NCBI GenBank assembly: GCA_027625915.1
Contig: JANTQA010000047.1
Coordinates: forward strand, 13,950,001-14,014,000
Reading direction: 5' to 3'
DNA length: 64,000 bases
DNA from: Anaeramoeba flamelloides
Lineage: Eukaryota; Metamonada; Anaeramoebidae
The notes under the pieces were generated by a model. The model was given only the letters and a program-made list of their open reading frames with translations. It searched no databases and was not told where the DNA came from. The position numbers were made by a program, and so were the translations under genes. Positions within the stretch are counted from its first letter, which is position 1; each line of letters opens with the position of its first letter. Shown here in pieces: positions 36,517 to 47,339 of the stretch.

Positions 36517-36608
36517 TTATTAATAAAGAATAAAACAATATTTCGAAATTAAAACATATTTATAAAGATATGTATCATTGTATTTAATTGGTATTTAATT
36601 TCTTATCT
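35785..36608. other. Intergenic downstream of delta-COP gene
   Basis: 35785-35905 resembles 55145-55250 (shared TTTTTAAAATACTAGGTTTT-like block and GTTGTTCTTGAATACTAAAA). A (TA)n tract lies at 36483-36517. No exon seen. Confidence 0.4.
36483..36517. repeat. (TA)n microsatellite
   Basis: Two TA runs split by one G, 90 bp beyond the delta-COP stop codon. Confidence 0.85.
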
Positions 36609-39600
36609 TTAATCAATTTGATATTTTTTTACTTTAATTTGGGATTGTTGTGAAAATTCAGTTTGGATTGTATTTTCATCTTGAAAATAAAAATTTTCCA
36701 TAACTTTTAGTTGTGAATAAGTATTTTCTGTTTCGAATTTAACCTCCACCGGGTAAAACTCTTCTGATTTGCATTTTGGAATCAAAAATTCCAAAACGCC
36801 ATCTTGATTTTCTTCATTGATCGTAATATTTGTCCAAGATAAAATTCTATCTTTTGAATTAAATGAATATTCACCATCAATTTGTTGGATAACTGGAGCC
36901 CGTGCTCCCCTGCGATGTATTTGAGAAAGGAAATAAAATAATAAAAAAATTAATAAAAATAAATGCCATTAATAATAAAAATTAATTAATTCGTTCATTT
37001 GTTAATTCATTAATTAACAAGATTGAACAATAATAACAATATTTGTAGAAAACAAAAAACAAAAAACATAATAAAAATAAATATCAAAAAGATTCTAAAA
37101 GGAAAAAAAAAAAGAAAGAAAAAAAAATAAAAATAGCATACGGAACTGGTATATTAATTTTAACATCTCTTAATTCAAAGTCAAGTAATTTTAAAGAATA
37201 TTCTGCAACCATAGTCATTCCTTCTGAGCTTGGAGAAGGCCAAAAAGTGAGAACAATTGGAGAAGACGAAGAAGAATCTGAGACTTGCCATTTCATTACT
37301 GGAGTTGGACTGCCGTCAGATGGATATTGACTATTTTGGTTTTTCATTATTAAAAGATTGTCTTTTGCAAAGGCACGTTTATTTATTTTGGGGAAGGTGC
37401 TGTAAAGAATTGCCTTGCCAAGATTATCTGATTTATCAACTTTCTCAACTTTAAAACCACATTTTGAAAATGTTGCCTCATTAATACGAACGGCGAGGGC
37501 TCCTGCTAATTGGAATTTTTCAAGATCGCCTGTTCTATTATAAAGAACTGTAATACTTTCGCGGATTTCAAAATGTACTGGCTTTCGATCAATTTTCTTT
37601 CTATTGCTAACGATTGACTTTTTTTCATTTTGGTTTGTTTCCTTTTCTATCTCATTTTCGTTGTCGCTTTGATCGCTATTTTGATTTTGTTGTTTGTCTT
37701 CTTTTTTAATTTCTCCCAATTCTTGGAACTTGGAAATTAATCCAGATCCTTGGCCAATTGCTTTTTGAGTTTTTCGTGAGCCAAGTACCAATCCCTTTTT
37801 AGGCCCTCCTTTTTTAATCTTTGGCTTGGCCCTTTCTGTTTTTTTGCTTTCGTTAGAATACCCACTTTGAGGCTGGTTGGTCTTTTATTCGTAATTGGAT
37901 GGGAAGTGCTTCTCGTTTGAGTAACTGTTTTGATTGCTGAAATTGCTGCCCATTCCGCTGTTGCCTAAGTGAGATGTTTGATTTCCAAACATATCTTCAC
38001 TTCCAAAGCCCCCTCGAAATGTGCCGCCTGTATTTCCCATTTTCATTCGATCTTCTTTTTCTTGTTCAATTTTTTGGATCTGTTGTTCTCTCCAAAGCAC
38101 AGCTTGTCGGCGCTTTTCTTCTTCCTTTTGTTTATAACGCTCTTCATTAGAACTTTCAATTTTAATATATGTTTCGATTTGGTTTTTTAAGACCTAAAAA
38201 TTGTAAACAAGAGTATTATTTGTATTTAATGAAAAATGTTTTAAAGAACCAATTATGAGTTTTCTTTACTGTTATTTCTCAATTCATAAATGAGCATTTT
38301 TCGAAGGAAATATTAACAAACAACAAAGATATTTAAAATGGAAGGGCACCACTTCGATTTTAAAACTCAGAAATTTTACAAATTATCTAAACAGATATTC
38401 TTATGTTATGAAAAAAGATAAATCAAAATTTTGCAAATTATGCAAAAAATCAAAAAATTTGGATATCATTGAAGATTTGGATCATTTTCTCTGTGATCGT
38501 GTCGTCAAGTGCCGTAGAGTACCATCAAGTGCCTAGGTTTTTTTTAATTTTTGAAATGAAAAGAAAATTTTATTCAATTTTCTTTTTATTTCAAAAAGTA
38601 AAAAAAACCTAACAGCAGTTTTCTTGAGGTTTTCTATTTTATTTGTAAAGTGTTCAAGGTTTTTTTGAGGTTTTCTATTTTATTTCTAAAGTAAAAAAAA
38701 CCTAAAGAAAATCTATCGATTTTACAAATAAATAGAAAACTCAAGAAAAGCTAACGGCAGTTATCCAGAATTTAAAAGAAGAGAGTAAAATCAAAGATTT
38801 TACGCAATTCTTTTGAACTCTGGAAAATCTAACGATTACCCAGCCTATGAAAATAATCGTAAAATTTGGATATCTGAATTAAAAAAAATTAATATATCTA
38901 AGAGATTATAAAATAATAATATTTTTAATATTATTATAAAAAAAGAGTCAACGTATTTATTATCACTAGCGGGTAATAGACTAATTTTTGGGTCTTTATT
39001 AAAATTTCTAAATAAAAATTTAGGAATTTGGGCTAAACAAGAGGGATTAACAACTCCTCCGTTAAAAAATAAAATAAAAAAAATAAAATAAATGAGCATT
39101 TTTCTTTCAAGTTCGAAAATATTTTACTTATGGTTATCCAAAATTGAAGAAACTTTTGAAAGTCATTTGTCATGTTTCCTAAATTTAACTTATCTTGCTC
39201 AAACATTTTTGTCATGCTTTAGGAAAAAACTCTCTTTTGAATACCAGTGTTTGCGAAATAAATGTGAAAAAAAATTTATTTTTATTTTTGGCTTATTTTC
39301 CTTTTTTTATATTAATAGAGTTTTCAAAGAAATAGAATGAAATTTGTGATTTCTATTTTTTTGGTTTTCCTTTTTTATTATTCCACTGGCGGTATATATT
39401 GTGTGTACCTTGAGTAATCGAAAGCACCATAAATGAAAGCATTTTTTGAAAATTGAAAAAATGGTAAATCAGCCGAAAATCTTTTCCACTTCAAATTTCA
39501 AATATAGTTTTGAAAAAAATACTTGACATGAAAATAATCCCTGAATAAGTTTTTTAATTGTGAATATTAGGAAAATTCTTGTTTAATTGAAAATATTTTA

Positions 39601-42303
39601 AATCTAACACTTTTTAGAACTAAACCAATTTTATATTAACCTAGTAATCAACCTACCTAAAGTTCATTGAATTGGTGTCTCTGTAGAATACTCATTTAAT
39701 TTTTTGATAATCTCAGTAGATCTTCTTATTTCTGAAAAACAAAAGAGTTTTATCGAAGTTTACTATGGGTTTGAAAAATGATAATTTTTATTCTTGTTTT
39801 TTGATTTATTGAATGGTGTTTTGAACGAGTGTAATTTGTTTAATCATCATTCTAATAAATGACGAGTCATAATTTTAAAAAGTTTGTTTCTTAAGGGACT
39901 AGCCCTCTTATTTATTTTTTTTTTCCCAAAGGTAATAGAGTAATTATTTACATAAGGATACAATTGGACCTGATATGCAACTTAATTTGTCAACGTTAGA
40001 GAAATGAATAATCATTTTTAGAAGATTTCATTTTTTCAATTAAATTTTCAGTCAAAAGATCTGATCCTTTTTTGTTGGGTTTTTGGATCAAATTAGAAAA
40101 AAAAAAATTTGCAAAAAAATTTAATTTTGGAGAAATATCACTTTTAGTAATTTCAGAGAGTCTTTATGAACAAGTAACCTTGAAACTTTAATCTTATTTT
40201 AAAAATACCTAATAAAAATAAATCAAATATTGTATTCTTGAAGATCAAAAAAATTTGAACATTTATTTTATTCTAAAATATTTATTAAATTTCTTGAAAT
40301 TTAAAATACTTGTCAATATCCTTTTTCAAATATTAAGAGTATAAACAAAGAACTGTTTGTATTAAAATCAGTTATTTGATAATATCTTTTTTTTTTTTTT
40401 TAATAGAAATATGCATCTGAATTGTTTTATTTGTTTGAAAATCTTTAAAAAATTGAGAAATAATAGTTAATTCTATTGGTACATTTAATCTTGGTGTTTT
40501 TAATGTCTCATTGAAATAATTAAGATTGGGTTATTAATTATTGATTATAAATAATCAAATTAAAAAGTATTTCTTTAGATAATAAGTTGAATTTTCCAGG
40601 TTTTAATAAAATATTTCGGGGGAATTTTTAATTCGATTGTTTGGTTCTTTTTCTCATATTTTTTTATTTAATCCCTAGAAAAAATTGATTTGGTCTGTTC
40701 TTTGAATCAAAAAATTATATTTTTTACAAGTTTAAAATAATTATTGTATTTTTTTTCAAAATTAAGTAGATTTTTTAAACTTAGTTATTTTAGAACTTAG
40801 TGGTTTCATTTTTAAAGTGTATTTTTTTACACTTCCTTTACAGGCAATAAGATTTCAATCTTCTTTCAAAAAAAATAATTTTTTTTTAAATAATTCAGAA
40901 ATATGTTGGATTTTGAACTTTTCAAAAATGAGAAAAATGGATCAGACTTTTAAAAACAATAATTCATTTCTGAAAATTGTATTAAAAGTAAGCCATGTCT
41001 AGTAGTTATCAGATTTTTACTTTGTTTTTCAATTTAAAGATACGGTAAATTTTTTTTTAATTTGTTAGTAAATTTACTTGAAGATTTTTTTTAGTTTACT
41101 CGTCCCTTAAGGGACTAATCTCTATTAAATTTTTTTACCTAAATTTAATAGAGATTGAGAACTTTTTTTGACAATTACATAGATTTGAAAGAACCCTGTT
41201 TATTTTCAATATTAAACATATTTCTAGATAAGGAATCCTTATTTAGAAATTGGCCAAAAAAAAATAATAGAGACTAGTCCCTTAAAGAAAAGAAATTATT
41301 CAGAACTAAAACAACAAATTCCCGAATATTAACAATTAAAATTCGTGTTCGGGATTATTTTCATGTCTATTAATTTTTTCAATACTATTCGGATAATTAT
41401 GTTGGAAAAAGTCAAGGATCTTTACAAAAACACTTAGAAATGGATCTTTTTTGGAATGTAATTTAACCTGCTTGTTGGACTTTGAGATAAAATTATATTG
41501 TTTAATTTGAATTCGACAGTAGCTACATCGAATTGTGAAAGTTTTTTTTTTTGATTTCAAAAACAAAAGAAATTGAAAAATCAAAAAATAATGAGCCAAT
41601 AATTCAACCGCCGTTTATGTGACTTAAGGAGTAAAAAAAAGAAAAGAAAAAAGTTAAATTTGTCAATAATTGTTCAAGTATTTTTGATTTAAAGGATGTA
41701 TGAAGTCTTAAAGATCTCTTTTTTTATTAATTGCTTTTATATTTGAGTTTTTTGTTTTTATTTGTAAAGATCTTTTAATTTGATCTGTTGAATTGATTTC
41801 CAAATTCGACAAATTGTTCTTTTTTAAATAACTTTGAGAACCAAAGTTTCAAAGATCAAAAGAAGACATCTAATAAAAAAAGTTCAAAATAAAAAAAAAA
41901 AAAACTAAAAAAAAAGACGGAAAGAATTTACATTTTCCTTATAACCATTAGCAATCACTTCATCAAAGGCAAAGATTAATTCAAAACCAGACTCTTGAAT
42001 TCCTTGTTCTGTAAGTTGTGAACAATATTCTGGAACTAATCGAGAAAGAAGTCTTAATGTTTCAAGATCTTCAAGTATATTACTCGACTTTGTTGTCAGG
42101 ATTAATAAATAGAGCTTTTCGATTGGTTGGTACACATAACGAATATTATCAGTTTCAACATAAGTGTGTTGTCTTTCGCCTTGTATTAATTTTGGAAAGG
42201 CCGATAAAAGCCCTTCAATTTTGGATCCTCGAATTGAAATATATTGTCTTGAAAAGATCACATTTCCTTTTTTTGTTGAAATTGCTACTGAAAGTATTAC
42301 CAT
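36609..42303 (-). CDS. ARCN1: Coatomer subunit delta (delta-COP), in-frame TAA in linker
   Basis: Delta-COP is part of the COPI F-subcomplex that coats Golgi-to-ER vesicles. Exons: 42303-41932 (phase 0), 38193-37142 (phase 2), 36909-36609; the sum is 1725 nt, 575 codons including the end stop (human 511 aa). Exon 1 encodes the longin domain: SRQYISIRGSKIEGLLSAFP, RQHTYVETDNIRYVYQPIEK, SNILEDLETLRLLSRLVPEY, LIFAFDEVIANGYKEN. Exon 2 continues V-LKNQIETYIKIES, aligning with VNLAQIRTFTEMDS of human ARCN1, then a charged helix, a Gly/Asn/Ser-rich linker, the motif KKGLVLGSRKTQ and the first part of the mu-homology domain (VHFEIRESITVLYN to DVKINIPVP). Exon 3 encodes GARAPVIQQIDGEYSF to VKKYQID. 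Codon 227 (37885-37887) reads TAA in frame, inside the linker; both sides look fully conserved. Intron 1 is 3738 nt and full of transposon debris; intron 2 is 232 nt. Confidence 0.93.
37885..37887 (-). other. In-frame TAA within the delta-COP linker
   Basis: The codons around it read S-N-Y-E-TAA-K-T-N-Q-P. The frame is the same before and after, and no phase-compatible intron with an AT-rich body removes it. Explanations are a consensus error, a null allele, read-through, or an unusual intron (a phase-2 candidate GTTTGG..CAAAG of about 130 nt is weak). Confidence 0.7.
38340..39090 (+). mobile_element. LINE 3' end, copy 2, interrupted by a repeat
   Basis: The + strand encodes YSYVMKKDKSKFCKLCKKSK, then EDLDHFLCDR (to about 38502). 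About 330 bp of other sequence follow, and then YENNRKIWISELKK..LLSLAGNRLIFGSLLKFLNK to 39088. C-x2-C, H-F-L-C and Y-x3-R-x2-W is the C-terminal pattern of LINE polyproteins. It is the same lineage as 6190-7560 ([18 protein letters not shown] there). It lies antisense in delta-COP intron 1. Confidence 0.7.
38503..38835. repeat. Dispersed repeat inserted into the LINE relic
   Basis: The left end, read in reverse, is AGGCACTTGATGGTACTCTA followed by CGGCACTTGACGACAC, matching the right end at 7110-7135 (GGCACTCTACGGCACTCTAC). It contains internal inverted repeats (AAACCTAACAGCAGTTTTCT against AAGAAAAGCTAACGGCAGTT) and GTAAAATCAAAGATTTTAC. Confidence 0.55.
39895..41106. mobile_element. TTAA-flanked element, about 1.2 kb
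   Basis: TTAA at 39891-39894 is followed by GGGACTAGCCCTC. The right end, in reverse complement, is GGGACGAGTAAACTAAAAAA and abuts TTAA at 41107-41110. Its right part repeats, inverted, the blocks at 12595-12655 and 13237-13310. TTAA target sites are the hallmark of piggyBac elements. No transposase is recognisable, so it is non-autonomous or decayed. It lies inside delta-COP intron 1. Confidence 0.5.
41111..41281. mobile_element. Short TTAA-flanked MITE, 171 bp
   Basis: The ends GGGACTAATCTCTATTAAAT and (reverse) GGGACTAGTCTCTATTATTT lie between TTAA at 41107-41110 and 41282-41285. It shares its left TTAA with the 1.2-kb neighbour, making the perfect palindrome GTCCCTTAAGGGAC at the junction. 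Confidence 0.65.
41336..41931. other. Proximal part of delta-COP intron 1
   Basis: An open frame on the - strand (41336-41599) includes RCSYCRIQIKQYNF, with one CxxC pair. It has no recognisable family and is perhaps element residue. The last 60 nt before the donor are A/T homopolymers. Confidence 0.3.
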
Positions 42304-43745
42304 CTCTTGGTTTTGATAGAAATTTTGTTTTCAAGAAAATTTTCAAAAATTGAACAAAAGACCAGAAGTGTTAAATTTGAAAAAAATGATTATTTTGAAT
42401 TTTTTCAAAACAGAAATATTAATAATTTTGTTACAATTTTGTTTAATTCACAACACCATTGTTTGACAAAAGTAAATAAGATAAATCAAAGATCTCAGTT
42501 GTATTTAAATTATGGACATTTTCAATTAGAATTCTAAAAATATTGTTCTATTGTCTGAAGGATATCCAATTTTTTTGTTTTCTTAGGACTCAAATATAAT
42601 ATACTATCAAAAAAAATAAATGAAAAGTAAATAAATTCAAGAAAAAAAAAATGTATTAATTTTTTTATTTTTTTGATTTTGTTGATAATTGAAAAAATCA
42701 TTTATTAACCAGAAAACTTTTCAAAATTTAAATGAAAAATAAGGTTAATTTAAAAAAATGTTTTTTTAACTCTTACTTCGCTTACTTTCCACTTTTAAAT
42801 CCAAATATGAAAATATCACCATCACTAACTCTATAATATATTAAAATGAAATAAAAATTAGAAGAAGGAAGGGTGTTTTCATTCCTGAGCTTTTTCAATG
42901 ATAATTGTAAATATGAATGAAAGAAAATGTCTTTAACAAAAGTTTTAAAATTTTCGAAAAAAATCTTGATTTTATATTTTAACAATAAATATTGCTAACT
43001 ATTAATTAAAGTAATAAATAGGCTTTTATTTTTTAGAGTAATATTTATTAAATATTAAATTAGAATAGTTCTGAAATTTATTTCTCAGAATAATGCTATT
43101 TTTAGTTTAAGGAGATCTTTAAATTTTACATATAAGCCTGAAGATGAAGATTCCCTAGTCAGCTATCAAATAACATCAATTAATCAAAATCTCCAATTTT
43201 TTTTTATCAAATAATTATATCAGGGTATATAGATTCTTGGGATTTATTTCTAAAAAATAAATTTGAATACAAGAATAAAAAAATATTAGTAATAATTGTT
43301 AATTTGGAATTCATGATATATATATTAAAAGCAAAAAGGAGATATATTGTTACAATGGACATTCAAATTATTTTTTGGCTTTAGATATCATTCTTTATGA
43401 ATTATTCATTGAAAAAAATGATAAAAAATGAAAGTATCATAAAAATATCTACACCCTTAATATTCAGAAAAAGGAATTGGTGTTAATAATTAAAACTTGT
43501 TGTCTATTATATTGTTTGAATTCTTACTCATTTTCTCTAAGCTAAAATCGAGCTACTAATAATTCCTGTAAAGGTATTTGCTTAAGATTAAATAATTTTA
43601 ATTATGAAAGGATATTAAGAGAAATAAAGTTATTCGAAAATCGTTTGTTATTAATATAAATTATAGATTCATGAATATAAAAACCAATAAAAATAATAAA
43701 AAACTTTCATTACAAAGGAATTTTTGTATTTTGGTATTTTATATA
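42304..43745. other. Intergenic upstream of delta-COP
   Basis: No exon is recognised. The region just upstream of the ATG (42304-42540) carries only spurious antisense frames. Confidence 0.4.
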
Positions 43746-43938
43746 CAGTACTGTCCATTTTTAAGACAAAAATTTTCAACAGAATTTTTTCCATAAAAAA
43801 ACTTATTTTAAGGTACATTGTTTGGAATTATTTTAAGCACCAATTATTTTACTAGAATTTGAATTTTGTGCCTTCTTTTGAGATTTTTTTTACCTTAAAT
43901 TTTGCTCAAAGTTGGTGTCTATAAAGTGGAACTTACTG
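43746..43938. mobile_element. Palindromic 196-bp MITE, copy 3 (diverged)
   Basis: TA at 43744-43745 precedes CAGTACTGTCCATTTTTAAG; the right end is AAGTGGAACTTACTG. The centre keeps ACTAGAATTTGAATTTTGTG, as in the copy at 49751. It is more mutated than the other copies and the right TA is lost. Confidence 0.7.
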
Positions 43939-43939
43939 A

Positions 43940-46603
43940 AAAGATAAAAACTTGTTTAGTATTGAACAATTATAAATAAAATAACAATTTCAAATATTTA
44001 ATCAATATCTTTGAATTAAATAAAAAAATTTCTAATTGAAAATAAGTGATGTTCTTTTTTTTTATTTGAATTATTTTGAAGTTAAAATATAAATTCCCAC
44101 ATAAACCCTAATTTTTGAATATTTATTTATAATAAATTAATCAATTTTTTATTAGATTCTTAAATTTTCTAAAACAATAGTTCTTCTTTTTTTATTTTTT
44201 AACTTCTGAATACAACATATTCATAATTGGTAATATATATATATATATATATATATAAATATATATTTAAGATTGCAGTACTTTTTTTCAGTGGAATATT
44301 TATAGATTGGTTATAATATTGAGGTGGAGCATTGTATTGGTAATAAAGAAAAATATTAAAAGAAAATTTTTTTAGATCCTTACAATAATTTTCTTTTTTC
44401 TTTTTGTGATTTTTATTTCATCATGATTTTGTTAATTATTACGATATTTAATGTTTTTAAAGATATAATATAATTTATAAGGCTTTTATAACATTACCAC
44501 GATTTTATTTGCTAATATCATAAAGATAAATGATATTAATAAGGCCTCAATTATTATATAAATGGGGTGTGGGGGTAGGGGTGATTAGAAGTATTCACGT
44601 TGAATGATAATTTTATGTTTGATTTTAAAAAAAAAAAAGAAAGAAAGAAACTTATTTAAAATAAATTCCATTTTACCCAAAGGTGTCCAGGAAAACTGAA
44701 ACTTTTACTTTTTTATTAAGAATCATTCTAATTGATGTTGTTTAGAAATAAGATAAAATAATTAACTCCTGAATGTGGTTGATAATCATAAAAGAAAACC
44801 CTGAACAAACCATAAATTTTAAAAAAAAAAAAAAATGTTAAAAAAAATTTAGGCTGAATCTATTTGAATATCTCATGTAAAATGTCACAATTTCGGTACG
44901 AAAAGTAAAATTTTTATCAATAAGATAATTTATTTGTAAAAATATGAATTTTAAAAGAAAAAACAAATTCTCACTTTTCTGTATTTTATTTTGGAATTTC
45001 AAACATTTTGCTTATTTTTCAAATTGACTTTTTTATAAAAAAAGAAGAAAGAAAGAAAAAAAAAAAAAGCAAAAATTACAAAAAAAAAAAAAAATTACCA
45101 AAATGAGAAAAAAATGATTTTGATCAAAAAATTGAAATTTTAGTTTGAGAAGAATTATGAATTAAACTCCGAGAGCATGTTCAATTTCTTTAATAAAACT
45201 GGATACCTTTGACTGAAAAAACAGTTTACATATTGTAATAAAGATGTTTTTTGAGTCTATTATAAAAGATCAAAATAATAAATTTTGGATTGGAACAAAC
45301 AAAAGAAACTTTAACACTCTCTTTAAAAATTAAAATATCTAAAAAAAAAATAATTAATAAATTCAGAAAATAATTACAGAAATAATTTTTTACATATTGT
45401 AAATATAGCTGTCTTTATAGTAAGGAAACTAATTAAATAAATATTTAAGTTTTTCAATTAATAATTATTGAGTAAATCTTTGAAATAAAAAAATTGAAAA
45501 ATACATTGACTATTGATGTTTCAAAATATAAATTTTTAAAGATTGTAAGACTATTATTTTTGTTTTTGGTTCTTATATTTAGCAAAGGGAACAAAAAAAA
45601 AAAAAAACACAAAATGATAATCTTAAATTGTGGTCCTTAGAAAAAATTCGAATAATTTATTGTTTAATAATATTTAGAATAGATTTTTAATAGCCTTATG
45701 AATTCTAAAGTGCTAATATAATTTACATTCAACTATAACATACTTTTATCAATCATAGACTAATCTAGGGTGACTTTTTATACTTGAGGGTAAGAAATTA
45801 TCAAAATTCATTTGAAACTTCTTATTTTTTTAACAACTTTGAGAAATCCCAAAAACAATTTATTAAGGACTAATTATGAGTATATTATTTTTAATATTCC
45901 TAATCTTGATGAAAAGCATACTATAACTCTTTGAATTTTACAATTTGAAAAAAAAAACAGGTATGACAATTGATTGGTCCAAATTTTTTTTTTTTCTTTT
46001 TTTTTGTTATCGACACAACGAAAACTATGAGTGCCATCTCATATGAGCTATGAGTTTATAAATGTATTTTTAATTCAATAAAAAAAAATATTATTGAATT
46101 GGAAAATACAATAATACGTTTTAAGGATATGCTTTAATTCAAAAGGTTTGAGACAATTCTGTGAAAAAAATCGATCAATGGATTTCCAAATCGAGTAGTA
46201 TTCATTATTAGAGAGTAAAAATGCACAGTTTCAATAATTCATGGTAGTTTTTGAATATGGCTTTACTCTTGAATAAATCTTGAATTTTACTTGAAAAGAA
46301 TAATTTTACACTTCCATGTTCTGATCATCAAAGTCAAATTAAATGTAGACAAAAATGAATCAAAAAAAAGCTAAAAGAAAATAATTTTAAAGGCAAAGCA
46401 AATAAATAAATTTAAAAAATTTTATTTATTTGACCAAATTTTAGAAACTTAAAACTATAAAAATATGAAAACTAATAATTATTTCATATTAATATTCGTT
46501 TCTTCAGCTGAGATCAGAATAAAATAAAACACAAAAAAAGATTTTTTCTTTTTAACTATTTGTTTTGGGAATAATAAACCAAAAAGTGATTGTTAAATGG
46601 ATC
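43940..46603. other. Intergenic between delta-COP and eL20
   Basis: Contains a (TA)n tract at 44233-44257, a G-rich tract at 44564-44584, and a candidate small terminal exon at 45162-45212 (separate entry). Nothing else convincing. Confidence 0.4.
45162..45212 (-). CDS. Possible terminal exon of an unidentified gene
   Basis: Directly after an acceptor-like TTTTTTCAG, 16 codons read SKVSSFIKEIEHALGV and then TAA. The composition is more coding-like than the surroundings. I cannot find the upstream exons between here and eL20, and the family is not recognised. Confidence 0.2.
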   Translation of the reverse strand, partial: SKVSSFIKEIEHALGV

Positions 46604-47339
46604 TTAGATGAATGGTTTCTTTTTTGTGAAAGTTGGTCTTCTTTCTTTGTTCTTTTTGGTTGCACGGTGGATCAGTGGGAATTTTAAGTTAGGGTCATGG
46701 AATTGGAGTGTTTGTGGCCTTTTGCATTCTTTGTCTTCCAGAACCTTCGTTTTGATGATTTGGATCGATTGGAACCTTGCCTTATGGTTTCCTGCCATTT
46801 CGTTGTACATTTGTTGAATCGCGCCTGTTAAGGTGACGTCTCGGTATTCTTTGTACATGTTGTGCTTTCCAGATCTTGAGTTGTATCTTAACCAAATACC
46901 ATAATTTTTTACTGTTTCTGGATCTTTTTCAAAAATCTTTTTTTTAGTTTTTGTTTTTGATTTTTTTTGTTTTTGTTTTTGTTTTTTTTGTTTTTGTTTT
47001 TGTTTTTGTTTTTGTTTTTTGGTTTTCGAAAAAAAAAAGCAAAAAGTAAATAAATAAAAAAAAATTTGATGACAAGACAAAGGAATAAAAAGTCTTTAAG
47101 AGTGTGACTAAAAGAATAAAAAGAAAAAAGAAATAAAAAAAGAATTAAAAAGTAATTACTTCGTCTACAGAAAGAATCTCTCCTTTTACTTTTTTGATTT
47201 TCACAAGTCTTTTTGTGAAATACCAGAAGCGTGCTTTTGCTACAACACTGTTTGGTGCAAAAAGTTTCATTCGATAGATTTGTGGGTTTTGTACTTTTTT
47301 TGTTGGAATAGCTCTTCCTACGACTTGGTAATATCTCAT
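46604..47339 (-). CDS. RPL18A: 60S ribosomal protein eL20 (L18a)
   Basis: Exon 1 is 47339-47160 and exon 2 46936-46604. The 223-nt intron starts GTAATT, ends AAAAG and is phase 0, giving 170 residues (human 176). eL20 is a structural protein of the large ribosomal subunit near the GTPase-associated region and 5S/28S rRNA. Diagnostic blocks are YYQVVGRAIPT, IYRMKLFAPNSVVAKARFWY, SVDE joined to IFEKDPETVKNYGIWLRYNS, RSGKHNMYKEYRDVTLTGAI, FQSIQIIKTK and LQFHDPNLKFPLIHRATKK. The protein starts at MRYYQVVGR, slightly shorter at the N-terminus than the human form. The intron holds repeated TTTTTG units (46970-47020), which create a spurious Lys/Gln frame. The stop is TAA. Confidence 0.96.

Noticed and set aside
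39654-39731. Extra delta-COP exon on the - strand encoding QIRRSTEIIKK
   Set aside because: It has good splice-like borders but contains TGA in frame and the wrong end phase. Joining exon 1 at GAAAAT|GTAAAT directly to 38193 gives perfect homology and phase, so this is chance.
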